This document shows, one piece after another, positions 16,953 through 26,293 of a DNA stretch of 64,000 bases. The notes under the pieces are model-generated. The model saw nothing but the letters and a program-made list of their open reading frames with translations. It did no database searches and was not told the DNA's origin. Origin of the DNA: Fodinibius salipaludis. GTDB taxonomy: Bacteria > Bacteroidota > Rhodothermia > Balneolales > Balneolaceae. The stretch is taken from assembly GCF_002287075.1 (NCBI RefSeq), contig NZ_NSKE01000006.1:231216-295215 (forward strand). Reading direction: 5' to 3'. Position 1 is the stretch's first letter. Each line of letters begins with the position of its first letter. The translations under genes and the position numbers were made by a program.

Positions 16953-18569
16953 TTATAGATACACTAATTTGTGATGATCAAAATCCTCATCCGGATCAAG
17001 GGTATTCAAAAGTTTATCCCAGATATCAATACCGTATTTATTCATAAAGAAAATTCCGGCAATTGTTCGCTCTTGCAATCCATCCCCCGGAAACAGATTG
17101 GCCTTAATTCTTCGGATTCGATTCAGCTGTGTTTGATCTTGCTTCTTAACCGAGCGATAAACCTTCCCTTTTAGCTTATTAAGCTCATTTATATACACAG
17201 ACGTTGCTTTTTCGGCTGCTGCCTCCAATGTGGGATCAATATCTGCGATATCTTTCTTTTTATTATCCGATATCTCCTCAACCTGTGCTTGCCAGTCTTC
17301 AAAAATAGCTTCAATATCGTGCTTATCAGTTCTATCTACATAATCGGATTCAAGATCCTCAATACGGTTGCCATATTCATGAAATTCAAACGGAAGTTCT
17401 CCGATAATACGATCGATAGCCGGTTCAACCAGTGTCGCACTCAATCGCGGAAAGATAATCGGCATATCCATATCAAAACATTGGTACATGCTTTTCATTT
17501 GGCCGTAATAGGCGGTTTCTCCGGGCCCTGCCACATACCCAACCGTTGGCAACAGAGCATCCTGCAAGATAGGTCTTAAAAAAACATTGGGGGAAAAACG
17601 ATCCGGATGGGCATCAATTTCATCGATAAGCTGAGCCGTACTCCACTCAATATTTCCATCGGTTTTCCAGCCATTACCATTGCGGGTTATCTTGGCCCGT
17701 CCTGTTTCGTCATCTAAATAAAAAAGGTTGGAGTCGTACAAGGTAACTTGCTGGTGATACTCTTCGGCAAGATCCGCACTTTTTTCTTCAAGCTGATCTC
17801 GAATTGTATCGGACTTCTCTATGGAGGCTTTTAGATATCCACCTGTGGCTTCTTTTACATCGGGATGATTACTGCCGGCCAATACCAACCCATGCTTTGA
17901 AAACAGACGACTGATAAATAATCCGAATGCTTCAAAAAAAGAACGGTCTTTTTGAAAGGATTCATCCAGCAACGTCCAAAGATCATCTGAAAAATCGGTA
18001 TTATATAATGACTCTTTTAGCTGATCTCGCATGTCCGATATTTCATCAGGTAATGGTAAATTAGCAACGGTAGGAAGATGGTTGTTTTTGGGTGAAAGAG
18101 AAAAGGTTTTAGGTTCGTCCTCTTCGATAATAGTGAGCTTACGAACCTCATCATAATCATGATCTTCATCCGCCAACCAGAACACAGGCACAATCGGTCG
18201 GTCAAACTCCTTTTCAAGTTTTTGAGTGATATGGATAGTACTTATCGTTTTCAACACCGTATATAATGGTCCGCCGTATACTCCCAACTGCTGACCGGTA
18301 ACTATGGCCAAAGCATTTTCTTTTTCAAGACGTTTAATATTGCGGAGTGCCGCCTCATGAACATCAAACTGTTTATTTAAAGCAGATAAAATTGATGCTG
18401 TCTGCTTGCGGTTCCCTTTAAATGCAAATTCATCAATTTTTTTTGAAACGGCATTGGGGTCAAACGGATCAGTCTCAAAAAAATCACTTACCTCATCAAA
18501 ATTATGGACATAGGTTTTAAAAAGCTCCGAAAATGGAAGATGCACAAAAGAGTAATTAGTAACCTGCAA
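16953..18569 (-). CDS. bshC: Putative cysteine ligase BshC of bacillithiol synthesis
   Basis: A 538-residue protein with the typical BshC architecture: a Rossmann-like core containing LAIVTGQQLGVYGGPLYT and PVFWLADEDHDYDE, and a helical coiled-coil insertion toward the C-terminus. The family adds cysteine to GlcN-malate in the last step of bacillithiol synthesis. bshA and bshB are not in the window, which is usual, as these genes are scattered. Its presence suggests bacillithiol as the low-molecular-weight thiol here, as in Bacillota and several FCB bacteria. Confidence 0.93.
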   Translation of the reverse strand: MQVTNYSFVHLPFSELFKTYVHNFDEVSDFFETDPFDPNAVSKKIDEFAFKGNRKQTASILSALNKQFDVHEAALRNIKRLEKENALAIVTGQQLGVYGGPLYTVLKTISTIHITQKLEKEFDRPIVPVFWLADEDHDYDEVRKLTIIEEDEPKTFSLSPKNNHLPTVANLPLPDEISDMRDQLKESLYNTDFSDDLWTLLDESFQKDRSFFEAFGLFISRLFSKHGLVLAGSNHPDVKEATGGYLKASIEKSDTIRDQLEEKSADLAEEYHQQVTLYDSNLFYLDDETGRAKITRNGNGWKTDGNIEWSTAQLIDEIDAHPDRFSPNVFLRPILQDALLPTVGYVAGPGETAYYGQMKSMYQCFDMDMPIIFPRLSATLVEPAIDRIIGELPFEFHEYGNRIEDLESDYVDRTDKHDIEAIFEDWQAQVEEISDNKKKDIADIDPTLEAAAEKATSVYINELNKLKGKVYRSVKKQDQTQLNRIRRIKANLFPGDGLQERTIAGIFFMNKYGIDIWDKLLNTLDPDEDFDHHKLVYL

Positions 18570-18574
18570 TGCTC

Positions 18575-19147
18575 CTATCCCTTAAGTTTTTGGATTTCGT
18601 CCCGAAGCCTGGCGGCCTTTTCATAATTTTCAGTATCAATAGCGGTTTGCAGTTCATTCTCAAGACGTTCTAACTTGCTCATTTCTTTAGTCTGATCCTG
18701 AGATTGAGAACTGGTCGTTAAATCGCCACTCGACTCTCCCTCCGAGACAATACCGGCTTCTTCCAATATTTCACTGGCCACATATATAGATGCATCAAAA
18801 CGAACCGCCAAAGCAATAGCATCACTGGGACGCGCATCCTGCTCCATTTTCTGACCATTATCTTTATAAATAATTTTTGCAAAGAAAGTACCTTCACTTA
18901 AATCATTTATAAAAACCTGTTCCACATTCGATCCAAAGTTCTGGATCATACTTTTTAATAAATCATGTGTCATAGGCCGCGGCGGCTTTATATGTTCCAA
19001 TTCCAGGGCAATAGCCTGTGCCTCGAACGTCCCAATAATTATTGGCAAGCGTCGGTTTCCCTCTACTTCGTTTAATATTAACGCATAAGCTCCACCGCTG
19101 CTTGGGCTTGTCGACAGCCCTAATATGTCCATCTTGACTTTATCCAA
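18575..19147 (-). CDS. Bifunctional nuclease (BFN/DUF151) family protein with C-terminal UVR motif
   Basis: A 190-residue protein. Residues 1-135 are a BFN domain: LPIIIGTFEAQAIALELEHI, PRPMTHDLLKSMI, and the SDAIALAVRF segment are conserved in the family. A Ser/Gln-rich linker leads to a C-terminal UvrB/UvrC-type helical motif (LENELQTAIDTENYEKAARL then RDEIQKLK), a common fusion in FCB bacteria. Members are reported as DNases/RNases in plants, with unclear bacterial roles. A second ATG (residue 6) is equally possible as the start. bshC begins 5 bp later. Confidence 0.88.
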   Translation of the reverse strand: MDKVKMDILGLSTSPSSGGAYALILNEVEGNRRLPIIIGTFEAQAIALELEHIKPPRPMTHDLLKSMIQNFGSNVEQVFINDLSEGTFFAKIIYKDNGQKMEQDARPSDAIALAVRFDASIYVASEILEEAGIVSEGESSGDLTTSSQSQDQTKEMSKLERLENELQTAIDTENYEKAARLRDEIQKLKG

Positions 19148-19303
19148 TGGTAAATCGTTTTCTTTTAATTATTAGATAGTGAAAATATTGCAAGTAAATT
19201 TACTGATTTTTACGGTACCCGTAAACTTTAGCACCAAGTTTAATAAACGTATTTTTCGATCTAAATGTTTAATTAAATGAAGATTAACTGATCCAACTTT
19301 GTT

Positions 19304-19678
19304 ATGGCTACTAAAAAAGAATCTCCGAAAATTAATTCCATTAAATGGGGTAATATTAAAACGAGTGACGGGAATGTCTATAAAGATGCAAAACTATTCC
19401 CGGGCGGGTCACGCGAATGGGACTGGAATGAAACCGGAACCCACCATACCCCCGGTATTCAACCCGCTGATGTTGAAGAACTGATAACAAAAGGAGCCCA
19501 GACTGTCGTTCTTTCAAAAGGATTTTATAAGCGACTGGGAGTATGCGAAGAAACAACCGATTTTCTCAAAGAAAAAGGAGTAAACTTTTATATATTAGAG
19601 ACTGAAAAAGCCGTTGAAAAGTACAATGGCATCCATAAGGAAAAACCGACAGGCGCGCTCATACATTCTACGTGTTGA
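19304..19678 (+). CDS. MTH938/NDUFAF3-like (DUF498) domain protein
   Basis: A 124-residue single-domain protein of the MTH938/NDUFAF3 family. Conserved elements are INSIKWGNIKTSDGNVYKDA, a WDWNETGTHHTPGIQ segment and VVLSKGFYKRLGV, then EKPTGALIHSTC at the end. Human NDUFAF3 is a respiratory complex I assembly factor. Here the gene lies on the same strand 176 bp upstream of nuoA, so a similar role in complex I biogenesis is a reasonable inference but unproven. nuoA has its own good promoter in between. The divergent BFN gene lies 156 bp to the left. Confidence 0.85.
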   Translation: MATKKESPKINSIKWGNIKTSDGNVYKDAKLFPGGSREWDWNETGTHHTPGIQPADVEELITKGAQTVVLSKGFYKRLGVCEETTDFLKEKGVNFYILETEKAVEKYNGIHKEKPTGALIHSTC

Positions 19679-19795
19679 GATGACTTAACAAAGACTTAAA
19701 ATAACCAACTATATATACTCATTTTAAATAAGAATGGCTCTGAAAATTTATATCTTTTCAAAGTTAGATGTCCTATATTCTTTGCCTTAATTTCA

Positions 19796-19824
19796 TTGAC
19801 ATTACGAGCCATTGCTACTAATTT
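19796..19824 (+). promoter_or_regulatory. Candidate nuo operon promoter
   Basis: TTGACA (19796-19801) and TAATTT (19819-19824) with exactly 17 bp between them, a near-ideal housekeeping-sigma promoter. The start would fall near 19831, giving about 24 nt of leader before the nuoA ATG at 19855. Confidence 0.6.
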
Positions 19825-19854
19825 CCGACTGACTTAAAACAATATAATAACGCG

Positions 19855-20232
19855 ATGTTTGAGAACTATTTACCGATTGCAATTTTGGCCGGTGTTGCTG
19901 TTGTTCTGGCTATTCTTTTGATGACATTATCTCGTGTGCTGGGTCCATATCGTCCGAACAAAACTAAGCTTGATCCCTATGAAAGCGGGATGGACCCCGT
20001 TGGTGATGCGGCCAATCGATATTCGATAAGTTTTTATCTGGTAGCTATTGCTTTTATTGTTTTTGATGTTGAGGTCGTCTTTGTTTATCCATGGGCGGTC
20101 AGTTATCTTGACTTTGGACCCGGAACACTTGTATCAATGATTATCTTTATTTTAGAGCTTTATGTCGGATTGATTTATCTGATAAAGAAAGGAGCTCTCG
20201 ACTGGGATTTAAAAAAAGGAATGTTTAATTAA
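19855..20232 (+). CDS. nuoA: NADH-quinone oxidoreductase subunit A
   Basis: A 125-residue membrane subunit of complex I with three hydrophobic helices. PNKTKLDPYESGMDPVGDA is the conserved loop that takes part in quinone access and contains the KYEPYESG-like motif. The second helix FYLVAIAFIVFDVEVVFVYP has the conserved acidic FDVE. It is the first gene of the nuoABCDEFGH block. Confidence 0.97.
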   Translation: MFENYLPIAILAGVAVVLAILLMTLSRVLGPYRPNKTKLDPYESGMDPVGDAANRYSISFYLVAIAFIVFDVEVVFVYPWAVSYLDFGPGTLVSMIIFILELYVGLIYLIKKGALDWDLKKGMFN

Positions 20233-20253
20233 ATAATTGAAGCCTATAACTCT

Positions 20254-20736
20254 ATGGGTATTGAAAATTCACTTGGTGACGGTTTTTTAACCACTAAAGT
20301 TGATTCACTGACAAATTGGGCTCGATCTAATGCGGCTTGGCCAATGCCAATGGGGCTGGCCTGCTGTGCTATTGAAATGATGGCATTTGCAGCTCCAAAA
20401 TATGATGCTGCTCGCTTTGGGTCCGAGGTAATGCGTTTCTCTCCGCGACAGAGTGACCTAATGATTGTTGCAGGTTGGGTCAACTATAAAATGGCTCATG
20501 CTGTCCGTAGAATTTGGGATCAAATGCCAGACCCCAAATGGTGCATTGCCATGGGCGCCTGCGCTTCTACCGGTGGAATGCACCGCTGCTATGGCGTAGT
20601 GCAAGGTTGTGACAACTTCTTGCCGGTTGATGCCTACGTATCCGGTTGCCCACCGCGTCCCGATGCCCTTCTTCATGCTTTAATGAAGATTCAGGATAAA
20701 ATTCGAACGGAACATTCTACTAAGCTCGATACCTAA
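20254..20736 (+). CDS. nuoB: NADH-quinone oxidoreductase subunit B
   Basis: A 160-residue peripheral-arm subunit carrying cluster N2, the last iron-sulfur centre before quinone. The tandem Cys pair is in [16 protein letters not shown], and the other ligands are in [15 protein letters not shown] and [15 protein letters not shown]. NuoB forms the quinone pocket with NuoD. It is 21 bp after nuoA and 5 bp before nuoC. Confidence 0.98.
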   Translation: MGIENSLGDGFLTTKVDSLTNWARSNAAWPMPMGLACCAIEMMAFAAPKYDAARFGSEVMRFSPRQSDLMIVAGWVNYKMAHAVRRIWDQMPDPKWCIAMGACASTGGMHRCYGVVQGCDNFLPVDAYVSGCPPRPDALLHALMKIQDKIRTEHSTKLDT

Positions 20737-20741
20737 TTAAT

Positions 20742-21248
20742 ATGGAATTGTCAGAAACCCTTCAATCGGTCGTTGATGACCTCTCCGAAAATTATTCGGA
20801 GCATTTGATTGATGTTTACCAATCGACCGGTGATACTTTTATCCGCCTTCAACCGGATTCCATTGTTGAAGTTTGCAAATATATAAAGAACGAGCACCAT
20901 TTTATTTACTTGGCAGACATTTTAGGTGCTGATCGTTTTACTTCGGAAGAACGTTTTGAAGTTATTTATAACATTGTATCGCTTCGCGATCGAGAGCGGT
21001 TATTTCTTAAGGTTTGGCTTGAGGAAGAAGAACCTACGGTTGATTCCATAACTGATGTATGGCAATCTGCCAGCTGGCATGAACGTCAAGTATACGATAT
21101 GTTCGGGGTTCGTTTTAACAATCACCCCGATATGCGGCGTATTTACATGCCCGAAGATTTCGATTATTATCCGCTTCGCAAGGAATTTCCATTGTTGGGT
21201 ATTCCAGGCTCAATTGAATTACCGAGTTCAACTCCCGACACCGAATAA
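20742..21248 (+). CDS. nuoC: NADH-quinone oxidoreductase subunit C
   Basis: A 168-residue 30-kDa-type subunit. HFIYLADILGADRF, IVSLRDRERLFLKVWLEEEE and WHERQVYDMFGVRFNNHPDM followed by RRIYMPEDFDYYPLRKEFPL are the family signature. NuoC and NuoD are separate genes, unlike the fused NuoCD of E. coli; only 9 bp separate them. No cofactor is bound. Confidence 0.96.
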   Translation: MELSETLQSVVDDLSENYSEHLIDVYQSTGDTFIRLQPDSIVEVCKYIKNEHHFIYLADILGADRFTSEERFEVIYNIVSLRDRERLFLKVWLEEEEPTVDSITDVWQSASWHERQVYDMFGVRFNNHPDMRRIYMPEDFDYYPLRKEFPLLGIPGSIELPSSTPDTE

Positions 21249-21257
21249 CAAGTTTTT

Positions 21258-22547
21258 ATGGATACTAAGCATATAAAAAACGATGTAGATCCTAAGTTTC
21301 TCAAGAAGCATCAGGAATCGCTATATGATGCTTTAGAGGACAAGCATACGACCGTGGAGATCTTGGACGAGGATCCCCTCAATACCAAAATGGTATTGAA
21401 TATGGGACCACAACACCCGGCCACTCACGGTGTATTGCGACTTATTCTTCAACTCAACGGCGAGCTCATTGAAAAAGCCAAGTTAGATATTGGCTATCTG
21501 CACCGGGGCATTGAAAAGATTGCTGAGAACAAGACGTACCAGGAGTTCATGCCCTATACCGATCGTACGGACTACCTATCGCCCTACAGTAATAATGTGG
21601 CGTTTTGTACCGCAGTTGAAAAAATTGCTAATGTCGAAGTTCCTGAAAGAGCTCACTACATCCGCATGATTGGAAGTGAGTTATCACGAATCTCATCACA
21701 TCTATTGTGGTTGGGAACTATGGTACAGGATACAGGAGCTGTTTCGTTCTTTCTGTGGACCTTCCGTGAGCGTGAAAAAATTTATGATATTTTTGATCAC
21801 ATTGGCGGACACCGTTTTACTATTTCTCACGCTCGTATTGGCGGGGTTGCAAATGACCTTACTGATGATGCCTTAGCAATGATTAAGGATTTTGTCAATG
21901 AGTTTCCGCAAGAACTTAAAGACTTTCACGGTCTGTTAGACCGTAACCGAATTTTCTTCGATCGTAATCGTGGAGTCGGCGTACTGCCTACCGAACGAGC
22001 GCTCGAAATTGGAGCCACCGGCCCTACCCTGCGGGGATCCGGATATGCATATGATATTCGTGATTTTGAACCTTATGCTCGTTACGACGAAGTGGAGTTT
22101 GAAATACCTACTCGTCTCGAAGGTGATAATTTAGCACGTTATTATGTGCGGATGGAAGAGATGCACGAAAGCATTCGTATTATTCGCCAGTGCCTCGACA
22201 AACTTCCAAAAGGCCCTGTGCGTACGGACAATGCCAAACAGGCATACCCATCCAAAGATGAAGTTTATTACTCGATGGAGGGTATGATTCATGATTTTAT
22301 GATGACCGATACCGGAATTTGTCCGCCCGAAGGAAGTGAATCCTTCCATTCGATTGAAGCACCCAAAGGCGAACTGGGATATTTTATCCAAAGTAATGGC
22401 ACCGGTCACCCTTGGCGACTTGGTATCAAATCACCTTCTTATGCCAACCTCCAGGCACTCGAAGACATGCTTGATGGTGAGATGGTAGCAGATACAGTAA
22501 TTATGATTGGAGGCGTCGACCCCGTTATGGGAGATTCCGACAAATAA
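21258..22547 (+). CDS. nuoD: NADH-quinone oxidoreductase subunit D
   Basis: A 429-residue 49-kDa subunit that builds the quinone site with NuoB. NMGPQHPATHGVLRLILQL holds the quinone-binding His, LDIGYLHRGIEKIAENK and EFMPYTDRTDYLSPYSNNVA are typical, and the C-terminus ends IIMIGGVDPVMGDSDK as in other family members. A 70-bp gap with a hairpin follows before nuoE, the widest gap in the first half of the operon. Confidence 0.97.
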   Translation: MDTKHIKNDVDPKFLKKHQESLYDALEDKHTTVEILDEDPLNTKMVLNMGPQHPATHGVLRLILQLNGELIEKAKLDIGYLHRGIEKIAENKTYQEFMPYTDRTDYLSPYSNNVAFCTAVEKIANVEVPERAHYIRMIGSELSRISSHLLWLGTMVQDTGAVSFFLWTFREREKIYDIFDHIGGHRFTISHARIGGVANDLTDDALAMIKDFVNEFPQELKDFHGLLDRNRIFFDRNRGVGVLPTERALEIGATGPTLRGSGYAYDIRDFEPYARYDEVEFEIPTRLEGDNLARYYVRMEEMHESIRIIRQCLDKLPKGPVRTDNAKQAYPSKDEVYYSMEGMIHDFMMTDTGICPPEGSESFHSIEAPKGELGYFIQSNGTGHPWRLGIKSPSYANLQALEDMLDGEMVADTVIMIGGVDPVMGDSDK

Positions 22548-22569
22548 AAAGATTAACAAACGAGTATTC

Positions 22570-22588
22570 GAGTAGCAGCGTGCTACTC
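22570..22588 (+). other. Hairpin in the nuoD-nuoE spacer
   Basis: GAGTAGCA-GCG-TGCTACTC is an 8-bp perfect stem with a 3-base loop. It is followed by TTTACTCC rather than a T-run, so it is not a convincing terminator; an mRNA-stabilising or partial attenuation role is possible. Confidence 0.6.
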
Positions 22589-22617
22589 TTTACTCCTTAC
22601 TAAGCATTTATTGATTA

Positions 22618-23169
22618 ATGGCTGACTTGTCATTTACAGAAGAAGAACTTGAAGAAATAGAACGCCTTAAGGATAAATTTCCGACGGCAAAAGCGGCTAC
22701 ATTACGTGTATTATGGCTGGCACAGAATAAGTATGGCCATGTAAAAGATGAAGTACAGAGATTAGTAGCCGAAACACTTGATTTACCCAAAGCTCATGTG
22801 CATGGCGTTGCTCGCTTTTATACACAGTATTACAAAGAGGAAAAAGGTAAATTTGTTCTTGATGTTTGTACCTGCCTCAGCTGTCAGCTTTGCGGGGGCT
22901 ACGATATCTTACATCATTTAGAAGATGAACTGGATATAGAAGCCGGAGAAACAACCGATGACGGGATGTTCACCATTAATGAAGTCGAATGCCTTGGGGC
23001 CTGTGGATACGCTCCTATGCTTCAGGTAACAAATGGTGTTTACGTCAATAATCTAACCAAGGAAAAGGTTGATAAACTGATCAAAAATCTTAGAAACGGT
23101 AATATGCCAGAGTTTGAATCCATGGCAATGCCGGAACTGGAAAAACGAAATCAAGCTGCCTCAGAATAA
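22618..23169 (+). CDS. nuoE: NADH-quinone oxidoreductase subunit E
   Basis: A 183-residue thioredoxin-like 24-kDa subunit that binds 2Fe-2S cluster N1a. Ligands are in VCTCLSCQLCGG (the family pattern Cx4-5C) and VECLGACGYAPMLQV. The N-terminal helical part (EEELEEIERLKDKFPTAKAA) is normal. Its stop overlaps the nuoF ATG by one base (TAATG), so coupling is likely. Confidence 0.96.
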   Translation: MADLSFTEEELEEIERLKDKFPTAKAATLRVLWLAQNKYGHVKDEVQRLVAETLDLPKAHVHGVARFYTQYYKEEKGKFVLDVCTCLSCQLCGGYDILHHLEDELDIEAGETTDDGMFTINEVECLGACGYAPMLQVTNGVYVNNLTKEKVDKLIKNLRNGNMPEFESMAMPELEKRNQAASE

Positions 23170-24458
23170 TGGCTCAAGACTGGAAATCATTCGAACCACT
23201 ACTCATTCCTGATATTCCCAATCTCGAAAAGATTGACGTTTATGAGGAAAATGGTGGCTATGACGCGTTAAAGGAAATACTAAATGACCAGGAAACATGG
23301 TCGCGAAAAAGTGTTGTTGAAGAAGTAAAACAAGCTAATATTCGCGGTCGTGGCGGGGCCGGCTTTAATGCCGGATTGAAGTGGAGCTTTATGCCCGATC
23401 CCGACGGAGGTCCTCGCTATCTGGCTTGTAATGGCGATGAATCTGAGCCTGGGACCTTTAAGGATCGCAAGATTTTTGAATATAATCCGCACCTCTTTAT
23501 TGAAGGGGCTTTGATTGCTTCTTATGCCATGACGGTTGATACCATCTATGTATACATCCGCGGGGAGTATCTCTCTTGGGTCGAAATGCTTCAAGATGCA
23601 GTTGATGATGCCTATGAAAAAGGGTATTTAGGTGATGATATTTTGGGCACTGATGTATCTATTGACATGGAATTGACTTATGGTGCCGGAGCTTATATCT
23701 GTGGTGAAGAAACGGCCATGCTCGAATCTCTTGAAGGCAAACGTGGATATCCACGGACCAAGCCCCCCTTCCCTGCTCAAAATGGCCTATGGGGACGTCC
23801 GACAACGATCAATAATATTGAAACTTTAGCTAATGTTCCGTTAGTCATCAATAACGGGGCCGACTGGTATGGTGATATTGGCGCCGAAGAACATCCCGGA
23901 CCGGTACTCTATGGAATTTCAGGACACGTGAATCGTCCGGGAGTATATGAATATCCCACTGGCGTGCCCGTTATGGATTTAATTAATGATGTGGCTGGTG
24001 GAATTCGAGGAGGCAAAGATCTTAAGGCCATTATTCCCGGAGGATCTTCTACTCCTCCATTAAGAGCTGATCAGCTCGATGGCGTTACCATGAACTCTGA
24101 TTCTCTTAAAGACGTAGGATCAATGATGGGTACGGCTGGAATGGTAGTGATGGATGAAGATACAGATATGGTAGAAGTACTCTGGAGAATTGCTCACTTT
24201 TACAGTCATGAATCCTGCGGCCAGTGTACTCCATGCCGAGACGGTACCGGATGGCTCGAAAAAGTATTGAAGAAAATAAAAGACGGTGAAGGAGAAATGA
24301 AGGATCTTGATCTCCTGCTGGATATCGGGAACCAAATGGAGGGCCGCACGATCTGTGCTCTCGCTGATGCCGCAGTATGGCCGGTACGACACACCATCAA
24401 CCGTTTTAGAGACGAATTTGAAGAACGTTGCAAGAAATCTGTTCACGCAGTTGCGTGA
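23169..24458 (+). CDS. nuoF: NADH-quinone oxidoreductase subunit F
   Basis: A 429-residue 51-kDa subunit that binds NADH, FMN and cluster N3. The NADH loop is NIRGRGGAGFNAGLKWSF, FMN contacts are in YLACNGDESEPGTFKDRKI and GAGAYICGEETAMLESLEGK, and the 4Fe-4S ligands are in ESCGQCTPCRDGTGW with a distal Cys in GRTICALADA. Normal length; it follows nuoE directly, forming the NADH-input module with nuoE and nuoG. Confidence 0.98.
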   Translation: MAQDWKSFEPLLIPDIPNLEKIDVYEENGGYDALKEILNDQETWSRKSVVEEVKQANIRGRGGAGFNAGLKWSFMPDPDGGPRYLACNGDESEPGTFKDRKIFEYNPHLFIEGALIASYAMTVDTIYVYIRGEYLSWVEMLQDAVDDAYEKGYLGDDILGTDVSIDMELTYGAGAYICGEETAMLESLEGKRGYPRTKPPFPAQNGLWGRPTTINNIETLANVPLVINNGADWYGDIGAEEHPGPVLYGISGHVNRPGVYEYPTGVPVMDLINDVAGGIRGGKDLKAIIPGGSSTPPLRADQLDGVTMNSDSLKDVGSMMGTAGMVVMDEDTDMVEVLWRIAHFYSHESCGQCTPCRDGTGWLEKVLKKIKDGEGEMKDLDLLLDIGNQMEGRTICALADAAVWPVRHTINRFRDEFEERCKKSVHAVA

Positions 24459-24543
24459 TCTAAATAACAAATCACAGAAAAATTGTGGTAAGTAAGTAAT
24501 TCGCTGTCACAATTGCTTTGTGAATTGAAATTTATTCAACATT

Positions 24544-26283
24544 ATGCCAGAAGTATTTATAGACGGTAAACGTTACGAATATGATGAAGAAAAGGATGAG
24601 ATGTTGCTCCAGTTTATCATGGATCAAGGTCTTGAAGTTCCTTTCTTCTGTTACCATCCTTCTATGTCTATTCCGGCGAATTGCCGCCAGTGCATGGTCA
24701 AGGTTGGGACCCCAGTCAAAGATCGAGAAACGGGTGAGTTTGAACTTGATGAAGATGGAGAGCGGAAAATTCGATGGTTCCCAAAATTCCAAACGTCCTG
24801 CTCTACGCGTCTTCAAGATGGAATGGTGGTTCTTACGCAAGAATCATCTGAGGAAGTAGCACGAGCACAAAAAGACAACTTGGAATTTATTCTTATCAAT
24901 CACCCGCTGGATTGCCCAATTTGTGATCAGGCCGGTGAATGTCCGCTACAGATTCAGACCTACAAATATGGTCCGGAAGGAAGTCGATTTGAGGTAAAAA
25001 AAGTTCATAAACCTAAACATGTTGACTTAGGTCCTCGGGTTACATTAGATGCCGAGCGTTGCATTAATTGTACACGTTGCGTGCGCTTTACCGAAGAAAT
25101 TAGTGAAACCCATCAACTTACCATTGTTGATCGCGGGGACAGCAACTACCCGACTACAGGACCCGGTGAAACTTTTGATGATCCGTATTCATTAAATACC
25201 GTTGATATCTGTCCGGTTGGTGCTCTTACCTCTACAGATTTTCGATTCAAAGCCCGCGTTTGGGAAATGAATCAAACCCCAAGTATTGATATTACCAACG
25301 GCAAAGGTTGTAATGTTGATCTGTGGACTCGTGATAATGAGGTATTGCGAATCACTCCTCGACAAAATGAGGAAGTTAATGATTATTGGATGCCAGATGT
25401 CGGACGTACCGCATATGAGCGATTCAACGAAAATCGTGTTGACCGCCCCTCAATAAAGCTTGATGGTGATAATCAATCGAATACATCATGGAATAATGCG
25501 ATTGAAACATTTGCTGAAATATTGGAAGCTCACGATTCAAGTGATATAACAATTATTGGAAGTCCCCATGCTTCTGTTGAGGAAAACTATGTCTTCAACA
25601 AATTCTTTAACCTGTTGGGCACATCCAATGCCAAGTTCACACCGCATATTATCCCGGGATCAGGCGACGGCTTTTTGATAACGGATGATCAGGCGCCAAA
25701 TACCAATGGTTGTCGCGTTATCAATCTTGATGAAACTGATAACGATACGATAAAGGCTACAGTCTCTGGAGCAAAAGTGGTCATTATTTTATCTGATGAT
25801 TTAATCGGACGAGAGGTTCTTTCTTCCTCAGATCTGAATGACTCTTATACCATTTCATTTGCCACCAACAACACAGATACCACAAAGGCTTCTGACCTTG
25901 TAATACCAATAACCTGTGTTGCCGAACATACGGCAAGCTATGTAAACGTAGACGGACGTATCCAGCGCTCCTACCCTGCCAAAGAAACGAAATACACGAA
26001 CCGCCGACTCAATTTAGAGATGTCGGAAGGACGTTTGGATCGCTTTGGTACAAACTTCGATAACTGGGTGAGCGAGGAAAATAAAGTAGACTGTCTGCCG
26101 GTTTGGGATTTCCTTAATAAGCTTGGCGACCGCTTAGGACTTGATTTCGAATACAATCACTCACGTGAAATTTTTAGTGAGCTGAGCGACTCTTTAGATA
26201 TTCTCAATGATGTATCCTACGAGCGTATGGATAACGAGAAAGGCGTTCAGTTACCGATCAAACAAGAAGAAGTTAAAGCATAA
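24544..26283 (+). CDS. nuoG: NADH-quinone oxidoreductase subunit G, short form
   Basis: A 579-residue subunit, much shorter than the ~900-residue E. coli NuoG. The 2Fe-2S N1b ligands lie in VPFFCYHPSMSIPANCRQC; the N5 site is HPLDCPICDQAGECPLQ with its His ligand, and N4 uses CINCTRCVRF plus VDICPVGAL. After these comes a molybdopterin-oxidoreductase-like region (NGKGCNVDLWTRDNEVLRI) that lacks the extra Cys set for cluster N7. The C-terminal part is degenerate relative to molybdoenzymes, as expected. The gene lies 85 bp after nuoF. Confidence 0.95.
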   Translation: MPEVFIDGKRYEYDEEKDEMLLQFIMDQGLEVPFFCYHPSMSIPANCRQCMVKVGTPVKDRETGEFELDEDGERKIRWFPKFQTSCSTRLQDGMVVLTQESSEEVARAQKDNLEFILINHPLDCPICDQAGECPLQIQTYKYGPEGSRFEVKKVHKPKHVDLGPRVTLDAERCINCTRCVRFTEEISETHQLTIVDRGDSNYPTTGPGETFDDPYSLNTVDICPVGALTSTDFRFKARVWEMNQTPSIDITNGKGCNVDLWTRDNEVLRITPRQNEEVNDYWMPDVGRTAYERFNENRVDRPSIKLDGDNQSNTSWNNAIETFAEILEAHDSSDITIIGSPHASVEENYVFNKFFNLLGTSNAKFTPHIIPGSGDGFLITDDQAPNTNGCRVINLDETDNDTIKATVSGAKVVIILSDDLIGREVLSSSDLNDSYTISFATNNTDTTKASDLVIPITCVAEHTASYVNVDGRIQRSYPAKETKYTNRRLNLEMSEGRLDRFGTNFDNWVSEENKVDCLPVWDFLNKLGDRLGLDFEYNHSREIFSELSDSLDILNDVSYERMDNEKGVQLPIKQEEVKA

Positions 26284-26293
26284 TACTTTTTAA

